Source: Ruminiclostridium josui JCM 17888
GTDB lineage: Bacteria; Bacillota; Clostridia; Acetivibrionales; DSM-1351
Reading direction: 5' to 3'
Length of the DNA: 64,000 bases
Assembly: GCF_000526495.1 (NCBI RefSeq)
Contig: NZ_JAGE01000001.1
Location: 3,034,001 to 3,098,000 of the forward strand
The notes beneath the pieces are model-generated. The model saw only the letters and a program-made list of their open reading frames with translations. It was not told the origin of the DNA and made no database searches. Below, one piece after another: positions 35,175-44,984 of this stretch (within the stretch, counting starts at the first letter, position 1; every line of letters starts with the position of its first letter). A program made the position numbers and the translations under genes.

Positions 35175-37529
35175 ATGAGGTTTGGATATTTTGATCGACA
35201 GAACAGAGAGTATGTTGTTACAAGGCCTGATACGCCAACGCCATGGATTAATTACATAGGCAGCGGAAATTACGGGGGAATAGTTTCCAATACCGGAGGA
35301 GGGTACAGCTTCCATAAGGACCCTCAGAACCGCAGGGTAACACGATACAGATACAACAATATACCAATGGACAGACCCGGACGATACATTTATATAAGAA
35401 ATAAAGATACCGGGGAGTACTGGAATCCTGGATACCAGCCTGTACAGAAAAAACTTGATAATTACAGCTGCCGTCACGGCTTGGGCTATACTGTTTTGAC
35501 CGGAGAATATCAAGGGGTAATAGGAGAGGTTACATATTTTGTACCCGATGATAAGAACTTTGAATTATGGTTAGTCAAGGTATCTAATACTCGGAGCATA
35601 AAGCAGAATCTTCAGGTTTTTGCATACTCAGAATTCTGCTTCTGGGATGCAATCATGGATCAGCAAAATGTTGACTGGGTTCAACAGATTAATCAGGGCA
35701 GGTTCAATGATGGAATTATCACCTGGCATCCCCACCACATCAGTGACAACGCTGCTTTTTTTGCAACTGGTGAAAGGGTAAGCAGCTTTGATACCAATCT
35801 GGAAACTTTTATAGGAAAGTATAGATCCGAAAGTAATCCTATTGCAGTAGAACAGGGTGGCTGCAGCAATTCTATATCATACAGGACAAATGGAGTGGGG
35901 GCATTTTGCATCGATTGTGATCTTGGCCCTAATGAAGAGCGTGAATTAGTTTTTGTACTTGGGTTTGCAGAGGAAAGATCAGAAATAAAAAATGATATAA
36001 AGGAATATCTGCTGCCAGAAAATGCTAAGGCAGCTTTTGGCAGACTACAGAGTTCATGGGTTAATTATATATCCAAGCTCAGTGTTGAAACACCTGATGA
36101 GGATATGAATCTTTTCGTAAATATATGGAATCAGTATCAGTGTAAAACAACTTTTAACTGGTCAAGATTTGTTTCAATGTATCAACTTGGACTGGGAAGG
36201 GGTATGGGTATCAGAGATAGTGCTCAAGATACACTGGGGGTAATGCATACCATACCTGAGGAGGCAAAGGAACTTATAATAAAGCTTCTCAAATGTCAGT
36301 ACACCGACGGAAGGGCATATCATTTGTTCTTTCCGCTTACAGGTGAAGGCGGACAGGGGGATGCTCCAGTCAAGAAATTCGACTGGTACTCTGATGACCA
36401 TCTGTGGCTAATACTTGCTGTAAATGCATATATAAAGGAAACGGGAGATTTTGATTTCCTTAACATGGAAGTTCCATATAATGATAAAATTACTTCTCAG
36501 ACAGTAATGGAGCATCTTGATAAAGCTTTGGAATTTACAAATAATAACCGTGGTCCTCATAATATTGCTTTGGCTGGCCGTGCTGATTGGAATGACACAC
36601 TTAACCTTGATACAGGCAAGGGTGTTGCAGAAAGTGTATTTACGTCAATGCTTTATTGCAGAGCATTATTAGAAATGATTGAAATACTGGAATTCTTAAA
36701 AAAGACGGATATGATAGAAAAATACACCAACATGTATGAGGACATGAAGAAGGCAATAAATGATACTTGTTGGGATGGTGAATGGTACAAGAGGGCTTTT
36801 GATGATAACAGTCAGCCTCTTGGCTCAAAAGAAAATAAGTTCGGCAAAATATTCATTAACTCCCAGTCATGGGCAGTATTAAGTAAAGTAGCGGAAAACG
36901 GAAGAGAAGTGCAGTCACTGGAATCTGTTGAAAAGTATTTGAATTCCAAGTACGGGATTGTAACCATGTATCCTGCTTATACGGAGCATGATACCACAAA
37001 AGGCGGAGTAACCACATATCCTCCTGGAGCAAAAGAGAATGGAGGGATTTTCCTTCACACAAATCCTTGGGTAATGATTTCAGAGGTAATGCTTGGCAAT
37101 GGAGACAAGGCTTATATGTATTACAATCAGATTTTGCCGGGCAAAAGAAATGATGACGCAGAGCTTTATGAGGTAGAGCCTTACGTTTATTGCCAGAATA
37201 TTCTGGGAAAAGAACATCCACAGTTTGGAATAGGTAGAAATTCTTGGCTTTCAGGAACAGCTGCATGGAATATGGTGGCTTCCAGCCAATATATACTGGG
37301 AATAAGAGCAAACTATGATTCATTGACAGTTGACCCGTGCATTCCTTCAAGCTGGAAAGGTTTTAAAGCTACAAGAGTGTTCAGAGGTGCTACCTATAAT
37401 ATAGAGGTGCAAAATCCAAACAGAGTTTGTACAGGTGTAGCAAAAGTAATAGTAGACGGTGTTGAAACAGAAAAGATACCTGTGTTTGAGACCGGAACAG
37501 AGCACAATGTAGTGGTTGTAATGAAATAA
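35175..37529 (+). CDS. Cellobiose phosphorylase (GH94)
   Basis: Cytoplasmic enzyme that splits cellobiose with phosphate into glucose-1-phosphate and glucose, saving ATP. 784 residues from the ATG at 35175 after AAAGGAGG. The N-terminus MRFGYFDRQNREYVVTRPDT is the family signature. The catalytic acid is Asp471 in GRADWNDTLNLD. Further conserved regions are RFVSMYQLGLGRGMGIRDSAQD and GRNSWLSGTAAW, with phosphate-site residues near TEHDTTKGGVTTYPPG. Cellodextrin phosphorylases are longer (about 980 residues), supporting cellobiose as substrate. No signal peptide. It follows its LacI regulator by 75 bp with a shared operator. Confidence 0.95.
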   Translation: MRFGYFDRQNREYVVTRPDTPTPWINYIGSGNYGGIVSNTGGGYSFHKDPQNRRVTRYRYNNIPMDRPGRYIYIRNKDTGEYWNPGYQPVQKKLDNYSCRHGLGYTVLTGEYQGVIGEVTYFVPDDKNFELWLVKVSNTRSIKQNLQVFAYSEFCFWDAIMDQQNVDWVQQINQGRFNDGIITWHPHHISDNAAFFATGERVSSFDTNLETFIGKYRSESNPIAVEQGGCSNSISYRTNGVGAFCIDCDLGPNEERELVFVLGFAEERSEIKNDIKEYLLPENAKAAFGRLQSSWVNYISKLSVETPDEDMNLFVNIWNQYQCKTTFNWSRFVSMYQLGLGRGMGIRDSAQDTLGVMHTIPEEAKELIIKLLKCQYTDGRAYHLFFPLTGEGGQGDAPVKKFDWYSDDHLWLILAVNAYIKETGDFDFLNMEVPYNDKITSQTVMEHLDKALEFTNNNRGPHNIALAGRADWNDTLNLDTGKGVAESVFTSMLYCRALLEMIEILEFLKKTDMIEKYTNMYEDMKKAINDTCWDGEWYKRAFDDNSQPLGSKENKFGKIFINSQSWAVLSKVAENGREVQSLESVEKYLNSKYGIVTMYPAYTEHDTTKGGVTTYPPGAKENGGIFLHTNPWVMISEVMLGNGDKAYMYYNQILPGKRNDDAELYEVEPYVYCQNILGKEHPQFGIGRNSWLSGTAAWNMVASSQYILGIRANYDSLTVDPCIPSSWKGFKATRVFRGATYNIEVQNPNRVCTGVAKVIVDGVETEKIPVFETGTEHNVVVVMK

Positions 37530-37536
37530 GATAAGT

Positions 37537-37855
37537 AAAGGGTAGTTGTTGCAACACATAAAGTTTTTCTGTTTAACACTGGTACTCCCGTATAAAATTG
37601 TATCAATGATTGCTTCTTTAGATATTTGCAAGTGCTTATAGCGGCTCAGCTTAGGATATTTTACCGTCGCTCACATTCATCGTCCATGATTCATGGTTTC
37701 GCTAAAACCTACATCGTGATAGGTTTTCCGGTAAAATATCCTTGCTTCGCCTATAAACAACTGCAAATATCTTTAACCAAGCTTCCATTGATACAATTTA
37801 TACTCCTGAGTACAGGTTAACATAAATTAAACTTAATATTGCAATAACTCCCTTT
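37537..37855. repeat. 319-bp MITE-like inverted-repeat element, copy A
   Basis: The two ends are inverted copies: AAAGGGTAGTTGTTGCAA on the left; on the reverse of the right end AAAGGGAGTTATTGCAA. The imperfect arms continue for about 130 bp each, including GTATAAAATTGTATCAATG / GTATAAATTGTATCAATGG and GATATTTGCA. Nested inside are GGATATTTTACCG / CGGTAAAATATCC (13 of 13) and AAAACCTA / TAGGTTTT. No ORF of note. It fills the space between the GH94 stop and the next gene. Related shorter copies are at 44760 and 53441. Confidence 0.75.
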
Positions 37856-37856
37856 G

Positions 37857-38204
37857 CTAATTCCTTTCTTTTGAGCAAAATCCATAAATCAAAACCAATA
37901 ATGAAATAATGAATTGAACTCCAAGAAAAAGTTTTATTATTGGATTTATATAGCATAACAACCCACTGAGGCCTTCACCGTATGTCGTGTGCATTATGTT
38001 TGAATCATGTAAAGTTATTAATGTCATCAATTCAAACATAGTTACAAACAACAGAGCGATTCCAAATTTAAGCATGGATAATCCCTTTTGGGATAAGCTG
38101 TTTACATATCTGGGAATATCAGCTCGTTCCACAAGGTCTATATGACAGTCACTGCACTTAGTATAACCTTTTTCATATTCTGCTTTACACAAAGGACAAA
38201 TCAT
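37857..38204 (-). CDS. Zinc-ribbon membrane protein, unknown function
   Basis: 115 residues. An N-terminal zinc ribbon (CPLCKAEYEKGYTKCSDC; Cys3, 6, 17 and 20) is followed by two or three membrane segments (about 43-66 and 83-110). The arrangement (ribbon inside, helices in the membrane) is common among small clostridial proteins of unknown role. GGAGG precedes the start on the minus strand. The stop codon touches repeat copy A, so the last codons may have been set by the insertion. Probably in one unit with the upstream 231-residue gene, 54 bp away. Confidence 0.7.
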   Translation of the reverse strand: MICPLCKAEYEKGYTKCSDCHIDLVERADIPRYVNSLSQKGLSMLKFGIALLFVTMFELMTLITLHDSNIMHTTYGEGLSGLLCYINPIIKLFLGVQFIISLLVLIYGFCSKERN

Positions 38205-38258
38205 TATTGTAACCTCCTAAAGAGTTTATATTTCCATGGGAAGAAGAGTATTTTGTAT

Positions 38259-38954
38259 TTATGTGTTATCAACATAAATAATTCTATTTAATGTATTCTT
38301 GTTTTCGTCAGAGTATCCGCTATCCATAAGAATATCAATACTTGTCTTGTAATCAATAAACCCTCTGGAAATAATAATGCCTTTTTGTATAAGAATATTC
38401 TCAACCTTTAATATATTTTTCCAGAACTGTTTTGATTCTGCCACATCTATTTCTTTGCCATTTTTAAACTTCAGAATATAGTGAAGGTGAACTTTTGAAA
38501 TAGATTTTCTATTGTATGAACAGTAAACCGCGGCATTGCTTATATCCTTCCAGCTGTATGTTTGTGTTTTAAGGATAAAACCATTACTTGACTTTATTTC
38601 ATTCTCATTTACCTTAGAATATGTAAAAAACATCTGGGTTGATATTACTAAGAAAATAACAGAAATAATCATAAAGACTTTCTTAATTCCCAATCGAGTT
38701 ATGATTTTATATATTGTGGCAGGATAACAACCTGTTTCTTCACGAGAAATAATTAAAAAACATAAAACTAAACCATACAGGACAAAAACCCATTTCAGTA
38801 AACTTGAACGAACAAACAGTAAATCTCCAGTCAACATAAATGTTTTTTCTTGAATAAAATTATAGAGATTGTAAAGGATAGCTAAAATTATAGAAATCAG
38901 TGCACCTGTAAATATACATTTTAATCCAAAACTAACTTTTTCTGCAGTAACCAT
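38259..38954 (-). CDS. Hypothetical membrane protein
   Basis: 231 residues, not recognised. Three hydrophobic segments in the N-terminal half (about 13-32, 50-68 and 93-113) are followed by a soluble C-terminal half (about 117-231). Its pattern SSNGFILKTQTYSWKDISNAAVYC and HYILKFKNGKEIDVAESKQFW resembles bacterial PH-like domains found in small membrane proteins (weak inference). GAGG lies before the ATG on the minus strand. Divergent from the pheST T-box leader and in line with the zinc-ribbon membrane gene. Confidence 0.7.
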   Translation of the reverse strand: MVTAEKVSFGLKCIFTGALISIILAILYNLYNFIQEKTFMLTGDLLFVRSSLLKWVFVLYGLVLCFLIISREETGCYPATIYKIITRLGIKKVFMIISVIFLVISTQMFFTYSKVNENEIKSSNGFILKTQTYSWKDISNAAVYCSYNRKSISKVHLHYILKFKNGKEIDVAESKQFWKNILKVENILIQKGIIISRGFIDYKTSIDILMDSGYSDENKNTLNRIIYVDNT

Positions 38955-39039
38955 GAAAACCTCTTATGTTAATAATATTTCCCAATCATTATATATTCTG
39001 GAATAATTGTAGTCAAATATAAACATGCAAAATTCTTCC

Positions 39040-39068
39040 TTGATTGTTTTGTACTAAATTGCTATAAT
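39040..39068 (+). promoter_or_regulatory. pheST promoter
   Basis: TTGATT (39040-39045), 17 bp, TATAAT (39063-39068), upstream of the T-box leader. Confidence 0.75.
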
Positions 39069-39109
39069 ACCTTTATATATGTGGTTTTAATAATATAATA
39101 CAATAGCAA

Positions 39110-39365
39110 TGATGGAGAAAAGTAAGCAAGAGACGAATACTTCAGAGAGAAGGTATCATCGGCTGAAAGTACCTTTATTATGCGACTTGCCCAAGTTCCC
39201 TCCGAAGCTGCAACTTTGAACCGTGATATGCTTTTATATCATTTGTAGAGGTTGCCGGTTAAAAGCCGTTACATTAAAAGAGAGTCCGGGTAAATTTATC
39301 CGGAAATCCGGGTGGTACCGCGAAGATATCCTTCGTCCCTTTATTGGGGGCGAAGGTTTTTTATT
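39110..39365 (+). promoter_or_regulatory. T-box leader (phenylalanine) of pheST
   Basis: Contains the invariant T-box sequence GGGTGGTACCGCG (39310-39322) followed by terminator stem CCTTCGTCCC / GGGGCGAAGG (39330-39356) and a T-run. Stem I begins near 39110 and has the AGAGA-type element. TTC in GAATACTTCAGAGA (about 39131-39133) is the likely specifier codon, matching Phe. Uncharged tRNA-Phe would favour the antiterminator and switch on pheST, as established for T-boxes. Confidence 0.92.
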
Positions 39366-39398
39366 TTGTGACAGTAAGTAATGAAAGGAGATAATAAG

Positions 39399-40430
39399 GT
39401 GATTGAAAAAATCAGTATTTTAAGAGATACTGCCATAGGCAGAATCAAGGAAGCCACCAGCAGCGCAGAGGTAGAAGAACTCAGAGTAAAGCTGCTGGGT
39501 AAAAAAGGTGAATTGACTGAAATGCTAAAGGACCTCAAGAATATGGATATTGAGGAAAGAAAGCAGTTCGGACAGGAAGCTAATGCATTGAAAAACGAAT
39601 TGACTGAGATAATTGAAGCAAAATTCAAGGAGCTTAGTGCAAATGATGTAAAGAAGTCTTTATCAAGCGGGTCAAACTTTGATATTTCTTTACCTGGTAC
39701 TAACTTTAAACTTGGTTCTCTGCACCCTGTAACTATTGTACAAAAGGAAATAGAAAGAATATTTACCGGAATGGGCTTCAATATAGTTGATGGTCCTGAG
39801 GCAGAAGAAGAATTCTTCAATTTTGAAGCATTAAATATACCAAAACATCATCCTGCTAGAGACATGCAGGACACATACTGGTTGGAAAACGGTTCTTTGC
39901 TGAGAACACATACATCTCCATGCCAGGTCAGAGCAATGCAGAAGTACGGAGCACCTCTCAAGGTAATTGCTCCAGGAAGATGTTTTAGAAATGAAAGTAC
40001 TGATGCTTCTCATGAAAATACATTCTTCCAGTTGGAAGGAATGATGATTGACAAAAACGTTTCAATTGCAAATCTTATTTATGTAATGAAGCTGCTTTTG
40101 TCAGAAGTATTCCAGAGAGATGTTAAAATCAGGCTTAGACCAGGGTTCTTCCCGTTCGTTGAACCGGGCTTTGAACTTGACTTAAACTGTATGATTTGTG
40201 GCGGAAAAGGTTGTCCTACTTGTAAGCATTCAGGTTGGATAGAATTACTGCCTTGCGGAATGGTTCATCCAAATGTACTCCGCTACGGTGGCATTGACCC
40301 TGAAGAATATACAGGTTTTGCATTCGGACTTGGACTTACAAGACTTGCAATGATGAAATATGGAATAAGCGATATCCGTGTTCTTAATTCAGGTGATTTA
40401 AGAGCTATGGAGCAATTTTCAGTAAGATAG
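39399..40430 (+). CDS. pheS: Phenylalanine--tRNA ligase, alpha subunit
   Basis: Catalytic subunit of the alpha2-beta2 class II synthetase that charges tRNA-Phe. I choose the GTG at 39399, with AAAGGAG upstream (an ATG at 39381 lies at that site), giving 343 residues. An N-terminal coiled-coil (about 1-80) binds tRNA. Motif 2 is FRNESTDASHENTFFQLEG and motif 3 GFAFGLGLTRLAM. A Cys-rich insertion, CMICGGKGCPTCKHSGW, is common in clostridial PheS and may bind zinc. T-box controlled; pheT follows after 12 bases. Confidence 0.97.
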   Translation: MIEKISILRDTAIGRIKEATSSAEVEELRVKLLGKKGELTEMLKDLKNMDIEERKQFGQEANALKNELTEIIEAKFKELSANDVKKSLSSGSNFDISLPGTNFKLGSLHPVTIVQKEIERIFTGMGFNIVDGPEAEEEFFNFEALNIPKHHPARDMQDTYWLENGSLLRTHTSPCQVRAMQKYGAPLKVIAPGRCFRNESTDASHENTFFQLEGMMIDKNVSIANLIYVMKLLLSEVFQRDVKIRLRPGFFPFVEPGFELDLNCMICGGKGCPTCKHSGWIELLPCGMVHPNVLRYGGIDPEEYTGFAFGLGLTRLAMMKYGISDIRVLNSGDLRAMEQFSVR

Positions 40431-40442
40431 GAGGGAAAAAGG

Positions 40443-42824
40443 TTGAAAATATCATTAAACTGGCTTAAAGATTATGTTGATTTGGAAGGCATTGATATAA
40501 AGGAATTATGGTATAGGTTTACTATGTCCACAGCTGAAGTAGAAAATGTGGAGTTTGTAGGACAGGACATAAAAAATGTAGTTGTAGCGAAGGTTTTAAG
40601 CGTAGTTCCTCATCCTGAGTCCAAAAAGTTGAAAATTACACAAGTAGATTCAGGAGATGGTGTAATTCAGATTGTTTGCGGAGCTCCTAATGTGGCAGAA
40701 GGAATATTAGTACCTTTGGTAAAAATTGGTGGTTCTGTAAAGAAAATACCAAAAATTGGAAAGGCAAAACTTGTGGGAGTTGAAAGTTTTGGTATGCTGT
40801 GTTCTGCATCAGAGTTGGGAATCAGCGATGATCACAGCGGACTTTTGGTTCTGGAGGGTGATTATGCACCGGGAACTGACATTAAATCAATAATTGACAT
40901 TGATGATGTAATTATTGAGATAGATAACAAGTCCCTTACTAATAGACCTGACCTGTGGGGACACTATGGAATTGCCCGTGAAATAGCAGCTATTTACGGT
41001 AGAGAACTGAAGCCAATGAACCTTGATAATCTGGAAGGATCCAAGGATAAGGCAAAACTAGACATAAGTGTTGAGGATACAGAGAAATGCCTTAGATATT
41101 CAGGACTCAAAATTGATGGAGTTAAGAAACTGGAAACTCCTCTGAATATGAAGGTAAGGCTTTTTTACTGCGGAATGAGGTCAATATCTCCCTTGGTTGA
41201 TTTAACCAATTATCTTATGCTTGAAATGGGACAGCCCATGCATGCATTTGACAGCAGACAGGTTGAAAGCGGAATAGTAGTCCGTTCAACAAAAGAAACT
41301 ACTTCATTTAAAACACTGGATGGAGTAGAGAGAAAGCTGCCGGAGGATGTACTGCTTATTTGTACAAAGGAACGGCCTGTTGCAATAGCTGGTATAATGG
41401 GTGGGGAAAATTCAGAAGTACTTGAAGATACCACTTCAATATTACTGGAATCAGCTACTTTTGAGGGTTCATCCATCAGAAAAAGCTCAACAAAAATAGG
41501 ACTTCGTACTGAAGCAAGTGCAAGGTACGAAAAAATGCTTGACCCCAATATGACAGTTCAGGCAATTCAAAGGTTTGTAAAACTCCTCCGCGACATGCAG
41601 CCTGATATACAGTTTGCTTCAGCCTTAACGGATGTTTATTGTAATAAGCTTGAACCAATTGATATAGAAATAACCAAACCGTATATTGACAAATATATCG
41701 GAAACACTCTATCTACCGAAAAAATGGTTGAGATACTCCGGGCTTTGGAATTCAAGGTTGACGTGGACGGAGATACTTTTAGAATAAAAGTTCCTACTTT
41801 CAGAGCAACAAAGGATATAACTATAAAGGTAGATATAATAGAAGAAATAACAAGAGTTTTTGGTTATGATAACATTCAGCCTAAAACCCTTGATATTGCT
41901 TTAAAACCGCTGCAATATAATGAAGAAAGACTTCTTGACCACAAAGTAAAGGAAATACTTTCAGAAAGGTTTGGTGCTTCTGAGGTCAACAGCTATATAT
42001 GGTATGACAATATTTTTAATTCAAGAGTAGGTATTGAAACAAATGCACAGGTAAAGGTTCTAAACCCACAGGCACATGATTCTAATACTTTGAGAGATAG
42101 CATGGTTCCGGGAATGCTTTCATTTGCTGAAAAAAATGAAAAGACTTATGACGATTTTTCATTGTTTGAAATTGGAAGTGTATTCAGTGCTGCAACTCCA
42201 AAGGATAAGTGTGAACAGCACAAGAATATATGTGTTTTGCTAGCCAGCAAGCTTAAAAGTGAAGACGAGCTTTTCTATGAATTGAAAGGAATGCTTTCAT
42301 TTATTGCTAAAACTTTAAAAAACGTAGATTTAGAGTTTACAGCAAGTACTAGTGAACATAACTGGGTTCATCCTATGAAATCAGTGGATGTAAGCTTTAA
42401 CGGAAACCTGATGGGATATATTTCGGTAGTTCACCCTATGATAAAGAAAAACATCGGTAAAAAATTAAACATTGCTGTGCTTGAGATAAACAGAGATGTT
42501 CTTCAGAGCATCGAGCAAAAACTGGTTAAATACAAGGAACCGTCAAAATATCCGGAAGTTCGTCTTGACTACAGTTTCTTGGTTGACAATAGTGTAACAT
42601 TTGACAAGCTCATGCAGGACATCAGAGGTTTCAAATCAAAGATACTAAACGGTTTTGAGTTTGTTACTATATACAACGGAAAAGGTTTGCCGGAAGGAAA
42701 GAAAAGTATGACCTTCAGGTTTGTAATCGGTTCAGCGGAAAAAACTCTTTCCAGCGATGAAATAAATGAGTTTGCAAAGAGTCTGCTGGATTATATGGCT
42801 GGAGTTGGTTATACACTCAGATAA
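40443..42824 (+). CDS. pheT: Phenylalanine--tRNA ligase, beta subunit
   Basis: Non-catalytic partner of PheS, also carrying the editing site that removes mischarged tyrosine. 793 residues, typical length. TTG start after GGAGGGAAAAAGG. Domains in order: tRNA-binding OB fold (about 40-150, VAKVLSVVPHPESKKLKITQ), B3/B4 editing domain (about 200-370), B5 (about 400-475), catalytic-like core (about 480-690), and C-terminal FDX-ACB anticodon-binding domain (about 700-793, YKEPSKYPEVRLDYSFLV). Transcribed with pheS under the T-box; a terminator follows. Confidence 0.97.
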   Translation: MKISLNWLKDYVDLEGIDIKELWYRFTMSTAEVENVEFVGQDIKNVVVAKVLSVVPHPESKKLKITQVDSGDGVIQIVCGAPNVAEGILVPLVKIGGSVKKIPKIGKAKLVGVESFGMLCSASELGISDDHSGLLVLEGDYAPGTDIKSIIDIDDVIIEIDNKSLTNRPDLWGHYGIAREIAAIYGRELKPMNLDNLEGSKDKAKLDISVEDTEKCLRYSGLKIDGVKKLETPLNMKVRLFYCGMRSISPLVDLTNYLMLEMGQPMHAFDSRQVESGIVVRSTKETTSFKTLDGVERKLPEDVLLICTKERPVAIAGIMGGENSEVLEDTTSILLESATFEGSSIRKSSTKIGLRTEASARYEKMLDPNMTVQAIQRFVKLLRDMQPDIQFASALTDVYCNKLEPIDIEITKPYIDKYIGNTLSTEKMVEILRALEFKVDVDGDTFRIKVPTFRATKDITIKVDIIEEITRVFGYDNIQPKTLDIALKPLQYNEERLLDHKVKEILSERFGASEVNSYIWYDNIFNSRVGIETNAQVKVLNPQAHDSNTLRDSMVPGMLSFAEKNEKTYDDFSLFEIGSVFSAATPKDKCEQHKNICVLLASKLKSEDELFYELKGMLSFIAKTLKNVDLEFTASTSEHNWVHPMKSVDVSFNGNLMGYISVVHPMIKKNIGKKLNIAVLEINRDVLQSIEQKLVKYKEPSKYPEVRLDYSFLVDNSVTFDKLMQDIRGFKSKILNGFEFVTIYNGKGLPEGKKSMTFRFVIGSAEKTLSSDEINEFAKSLLDYMAGVGYTLR

Positions 42825-42861
42825 GAATTCAGTAATTATGGATATCAGTTACTAAAAATTA

Positions 42862-42918
42862 AAGCACATTAGCAAAATACCTTATTTATATTGGTTTTCA
42901 GCTAATGTGCTTGTTTTT
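42862..42918. terminator. Terminator after pheT
   Basis: Perfect 12-bp stem AAGCACATTAGC / GCTAATGTGCTT, loop of 27, then GTTTTTAT. It lies between the convergent pheT and SASP genes. Confidence 0.75.
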
Positions 42919-42929
42919 ATTTATACATT

Positions 42930-43160
42930 TTATTGTTGATTTTTCAATTGATTTTCATAGGCTTCAATCATTCTCTTAACCATTTGTCCACCGATAGGGC
43001 CACCTTCAGAGCCGTTCTGTCTTGCTGTTAAATCGCCCTTATAGTGGTCGTTGTTCTCTTTGGTAAACTGTGTTCTGCCTATTTCAGCAGCACATTCCAT
43101 CTTAAACCTGGTAAGAGCTTCCCTGCTGCCTTCCACAAGTGGTGTTTTAGGTCTCGACAT
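42930..43160 (-). CDS. Alpha/beta-type small acid-soluble spore protein
   Basis: Coats and protects DNA in dormant spores. 76 residues. Conserved blocks: LVEGSREALTRFKMECAAEIG, with the region cleaved by the germination protease GPR near the acidic CAAEIG segment, and GGPIGGQMVKRMIEAYE, the DNA-binding helix signature. AAGGAGAATT lies before the start on the minus strand. Expected to be expressed from a sigma-G promoter in the forespore (family knowledge; I did not identify one). Good evidence that the host sporulates. Confidence 0.95.
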   Translation of the reverse strand: MSRPKTPLVEGSREALTRFKMECAAEIGRTQFTKENNDHYKGDLTARQNGSEGGPIGGQMVKRMIEAYENQLKNQQ

Positions 43161-43381
43161 AATAATTCTCCTTTTTTATATTATTAACGGAAATATTCCG
43201 TTTAAATGTATTTTTATCAACAACGCAGATTTTTTTACATGCAAATATTACTAGATTTGCTTCAAAAAATATTTCATTTTATTATAAAAAAAGGAAATAA
43301 AACTTTTATTTGCTAGTCCCAAATGTTATACTAGTAAAGATAAAATTCTTTAGCATAAAAGAGCAATTTAGGAGGATACTT

Positions 43382-44734
43382 ATGGAAAGAGTAACATTTG
43401 ACAGCTCCAAAGCTTCCAGCTTTGTAAGCGATTACGAGATTAACTATTTCGAAGGCTACGTAGAACAGGCACATAAAATGCTTCACGAAAAAAACGGCCC
43501 AGGAAATGATTTTCTGGGTTGGGTTGATTTGCCATTAAATTACGATAAAGATGAATTTGCACGTATAAAAAAGTCAGCTGAAAAGATAAAATCCGATTCT
43601 GATGTGCTGATAGTTATCGGAATTGGTGGTTCATACCTTGGGGCAAGAGCAGCAATAGAAATTCTTTCACATTCTTTTTACAATATGCTGCCAAAAGATA
43701 AAAGAAAAACTCCTGAAATATACTTTGTAGGAAACAATATCAGTTCAACTTACCTTTCTGACCTATTGGAATTAATAGAAGGAAAGGAAGTATCGGTAAA
43801 TGTTATATCAAAATCAGGTACAACAACTGAACCTGCAGTTGCTTTCAGAATATTCAAGGAATACATGGAAAACAAGTATGGCAAGCAGGAAGCACAGAAA
43901 AGAATATATGCTACTACAGACAAGGCAAGGGGAGCTTTAAAGAAACTTGCTGATGAAGAAGGCTACGAGACATTTGTAATACCTGATGATGTAGGCGGCA
44001 GATTTTCAGTTCTGACAGCTGTTGGACTTCTGCCAATTGCTGTATGCGGTGCAGACATTGACATGATTATGAAGGGAGCTCTTGACGCATACAACCAGTA
44101 CAAGGACTTTGATTTTAAAAACAATGATTGTTACAGATATGCAGCTGCAAGAAACGTACTTTATAACAAGAATAAAACTATTGAAATTATGGTTAACTAT
44201 GAGCCATCACTTCATTTCTTTACAGAATGGTGGAAGCAGCTTTACGGAGAAAGTGAAGGAAAGGATCAGAAGGGCATTTTCCCTGCAGGAGTTGATTTCA
44301 CAACAGACCTCCATTCAATGGGACAATATGTACAGGATGGTTTGAGGAACCTTTTTGAGACTGTTATAAATGTTGGTAAGGCTAAGAAAAGCATAACAAT
44401 AAAGGAAGATAAGGACAATATTGATGGTCTTAACTTCCTTGCAGGAAAAGAAATGGCTTTTGTTAACAATAAAGCTTTTGAAGGAACACTCCTTGCACAT
44501 ACAGATGGCGGAGTTCCTAATCTTATTATTAATGTTCCTGAACTTAATGAATATTACTTCGGAAACCTTGTATACTTCTTTGAAAAGGCTTGTGGAATAA
44601 GCGGGTATCTTCTTGCTGTAAATCCGTTTAACCAGCCAGGTGTTGAGGCATACAAGAAAAATATGTTTGCTCTCCTTGGTAAGCCTGGATATGAGGAGCA
44701 AAAGAAAGAACTGGAAGCAAGACTTGGTAAGTAA
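43382..44734 (+). CDS. pgi: Glucose-6-phosphate isomerase
   Basis: Interconverts glucose-6-P and fructose-6-P in glycolysis. 450 residues from the ATG at 43382 after AGGAGGATACTT, the length of the short bacterial Pgi group. Sugar-phosphate binding motifs are [14 protein letters not shown] (about 80) and [13 protein letters not shown] (about 145). The catalytic region [18 protein letters not shown] and C-terminal MFALLGKPG are intact. With the phosphohexomutase at 9.7 kb it completes entry of cellobiose-derived glucose-1-P into glycolysis. Monocistronic, followed by repeat copy B. Confidence 0.97.
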   Translation: MERVTFDSSKASSFVSDYEINYFEGYVEQAHKMLHEKNGPGNDFLGWVDLPLNYDKDEFARIKKSAEKIKSDSDVLIVIGIGGSYLGARAAIEILSHSFYNMLPKDKRKTPEIYFVGNNISSTYLSDLLELIEGKEVSVNVISKSGTTTEPAVAFRIFKEYMENKYGKQEAQKRIYATTDKARGALKKLADEEGYETFVIPDDVGGRFSVLTAVGLLPIAVCGADIDMIMKGALDAYNQYKDFDFKNNDCYRYAAARNVLYNKNKTIEIMVNYEPSLHFFTEWWKQLYGESEGKDQKGIFPAGVDFTTDLHSMGQYVQDGLRNLFETVINVGKAKKSITIKEDKDNIDGLNFLAGKEMAFVNNKAFEGTLLAHTDGGVPNLIINVPELNEYYFGNLVYFFEKACGISGYLLAVNPFNQPGVEAYKKNMFALLGKPGYEEQKKELEARLGK

Positions 44735-44759
44735 ATTATATAAATTTTAACTCTAAATC

Positions 44760-44905
44760 AAAGGGTTGTTGCAAAAGTAGTTTTAGCCTGTACTGGTAGT
44801 ATAAATTACATCAATGAAAGATTGAAAATAATCATTGATATGATTTGATACTAGAGTGCCTGGGTTGAAACAGGGGGATTTTTCCTTTTGCAGCAGCCTT
44901 TTTTG
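44760..44905. repeat. Inverted-repeat element, copy B (146 bp)
   Basis: Ends AAAGGGTTGTTGCAAAAG and, on the reverse strand, AAAAAAGGCTGCTGCAAAAGG are inverted copies. Inner arms AGTATAAATTACATCAATGA / AGTATCAAATCATATCAATGA match copies A and C. No coding content. The T-run at its right end could also make it a pgi terminator. Confidence 0.7.
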
Positions 44906-44984
44906 TTAAGTATCTAAAGTATATTCACATTGTTTAAAGCTAAGTATATAATTTAAGCAATAATAGGACATTAAGGAGATTACA

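Noticed and set aside
43051-43254. 67-codon plus-strand frame across the SASP gene
   Set aside because: Antisense shadow of a conserved spore protein gene.
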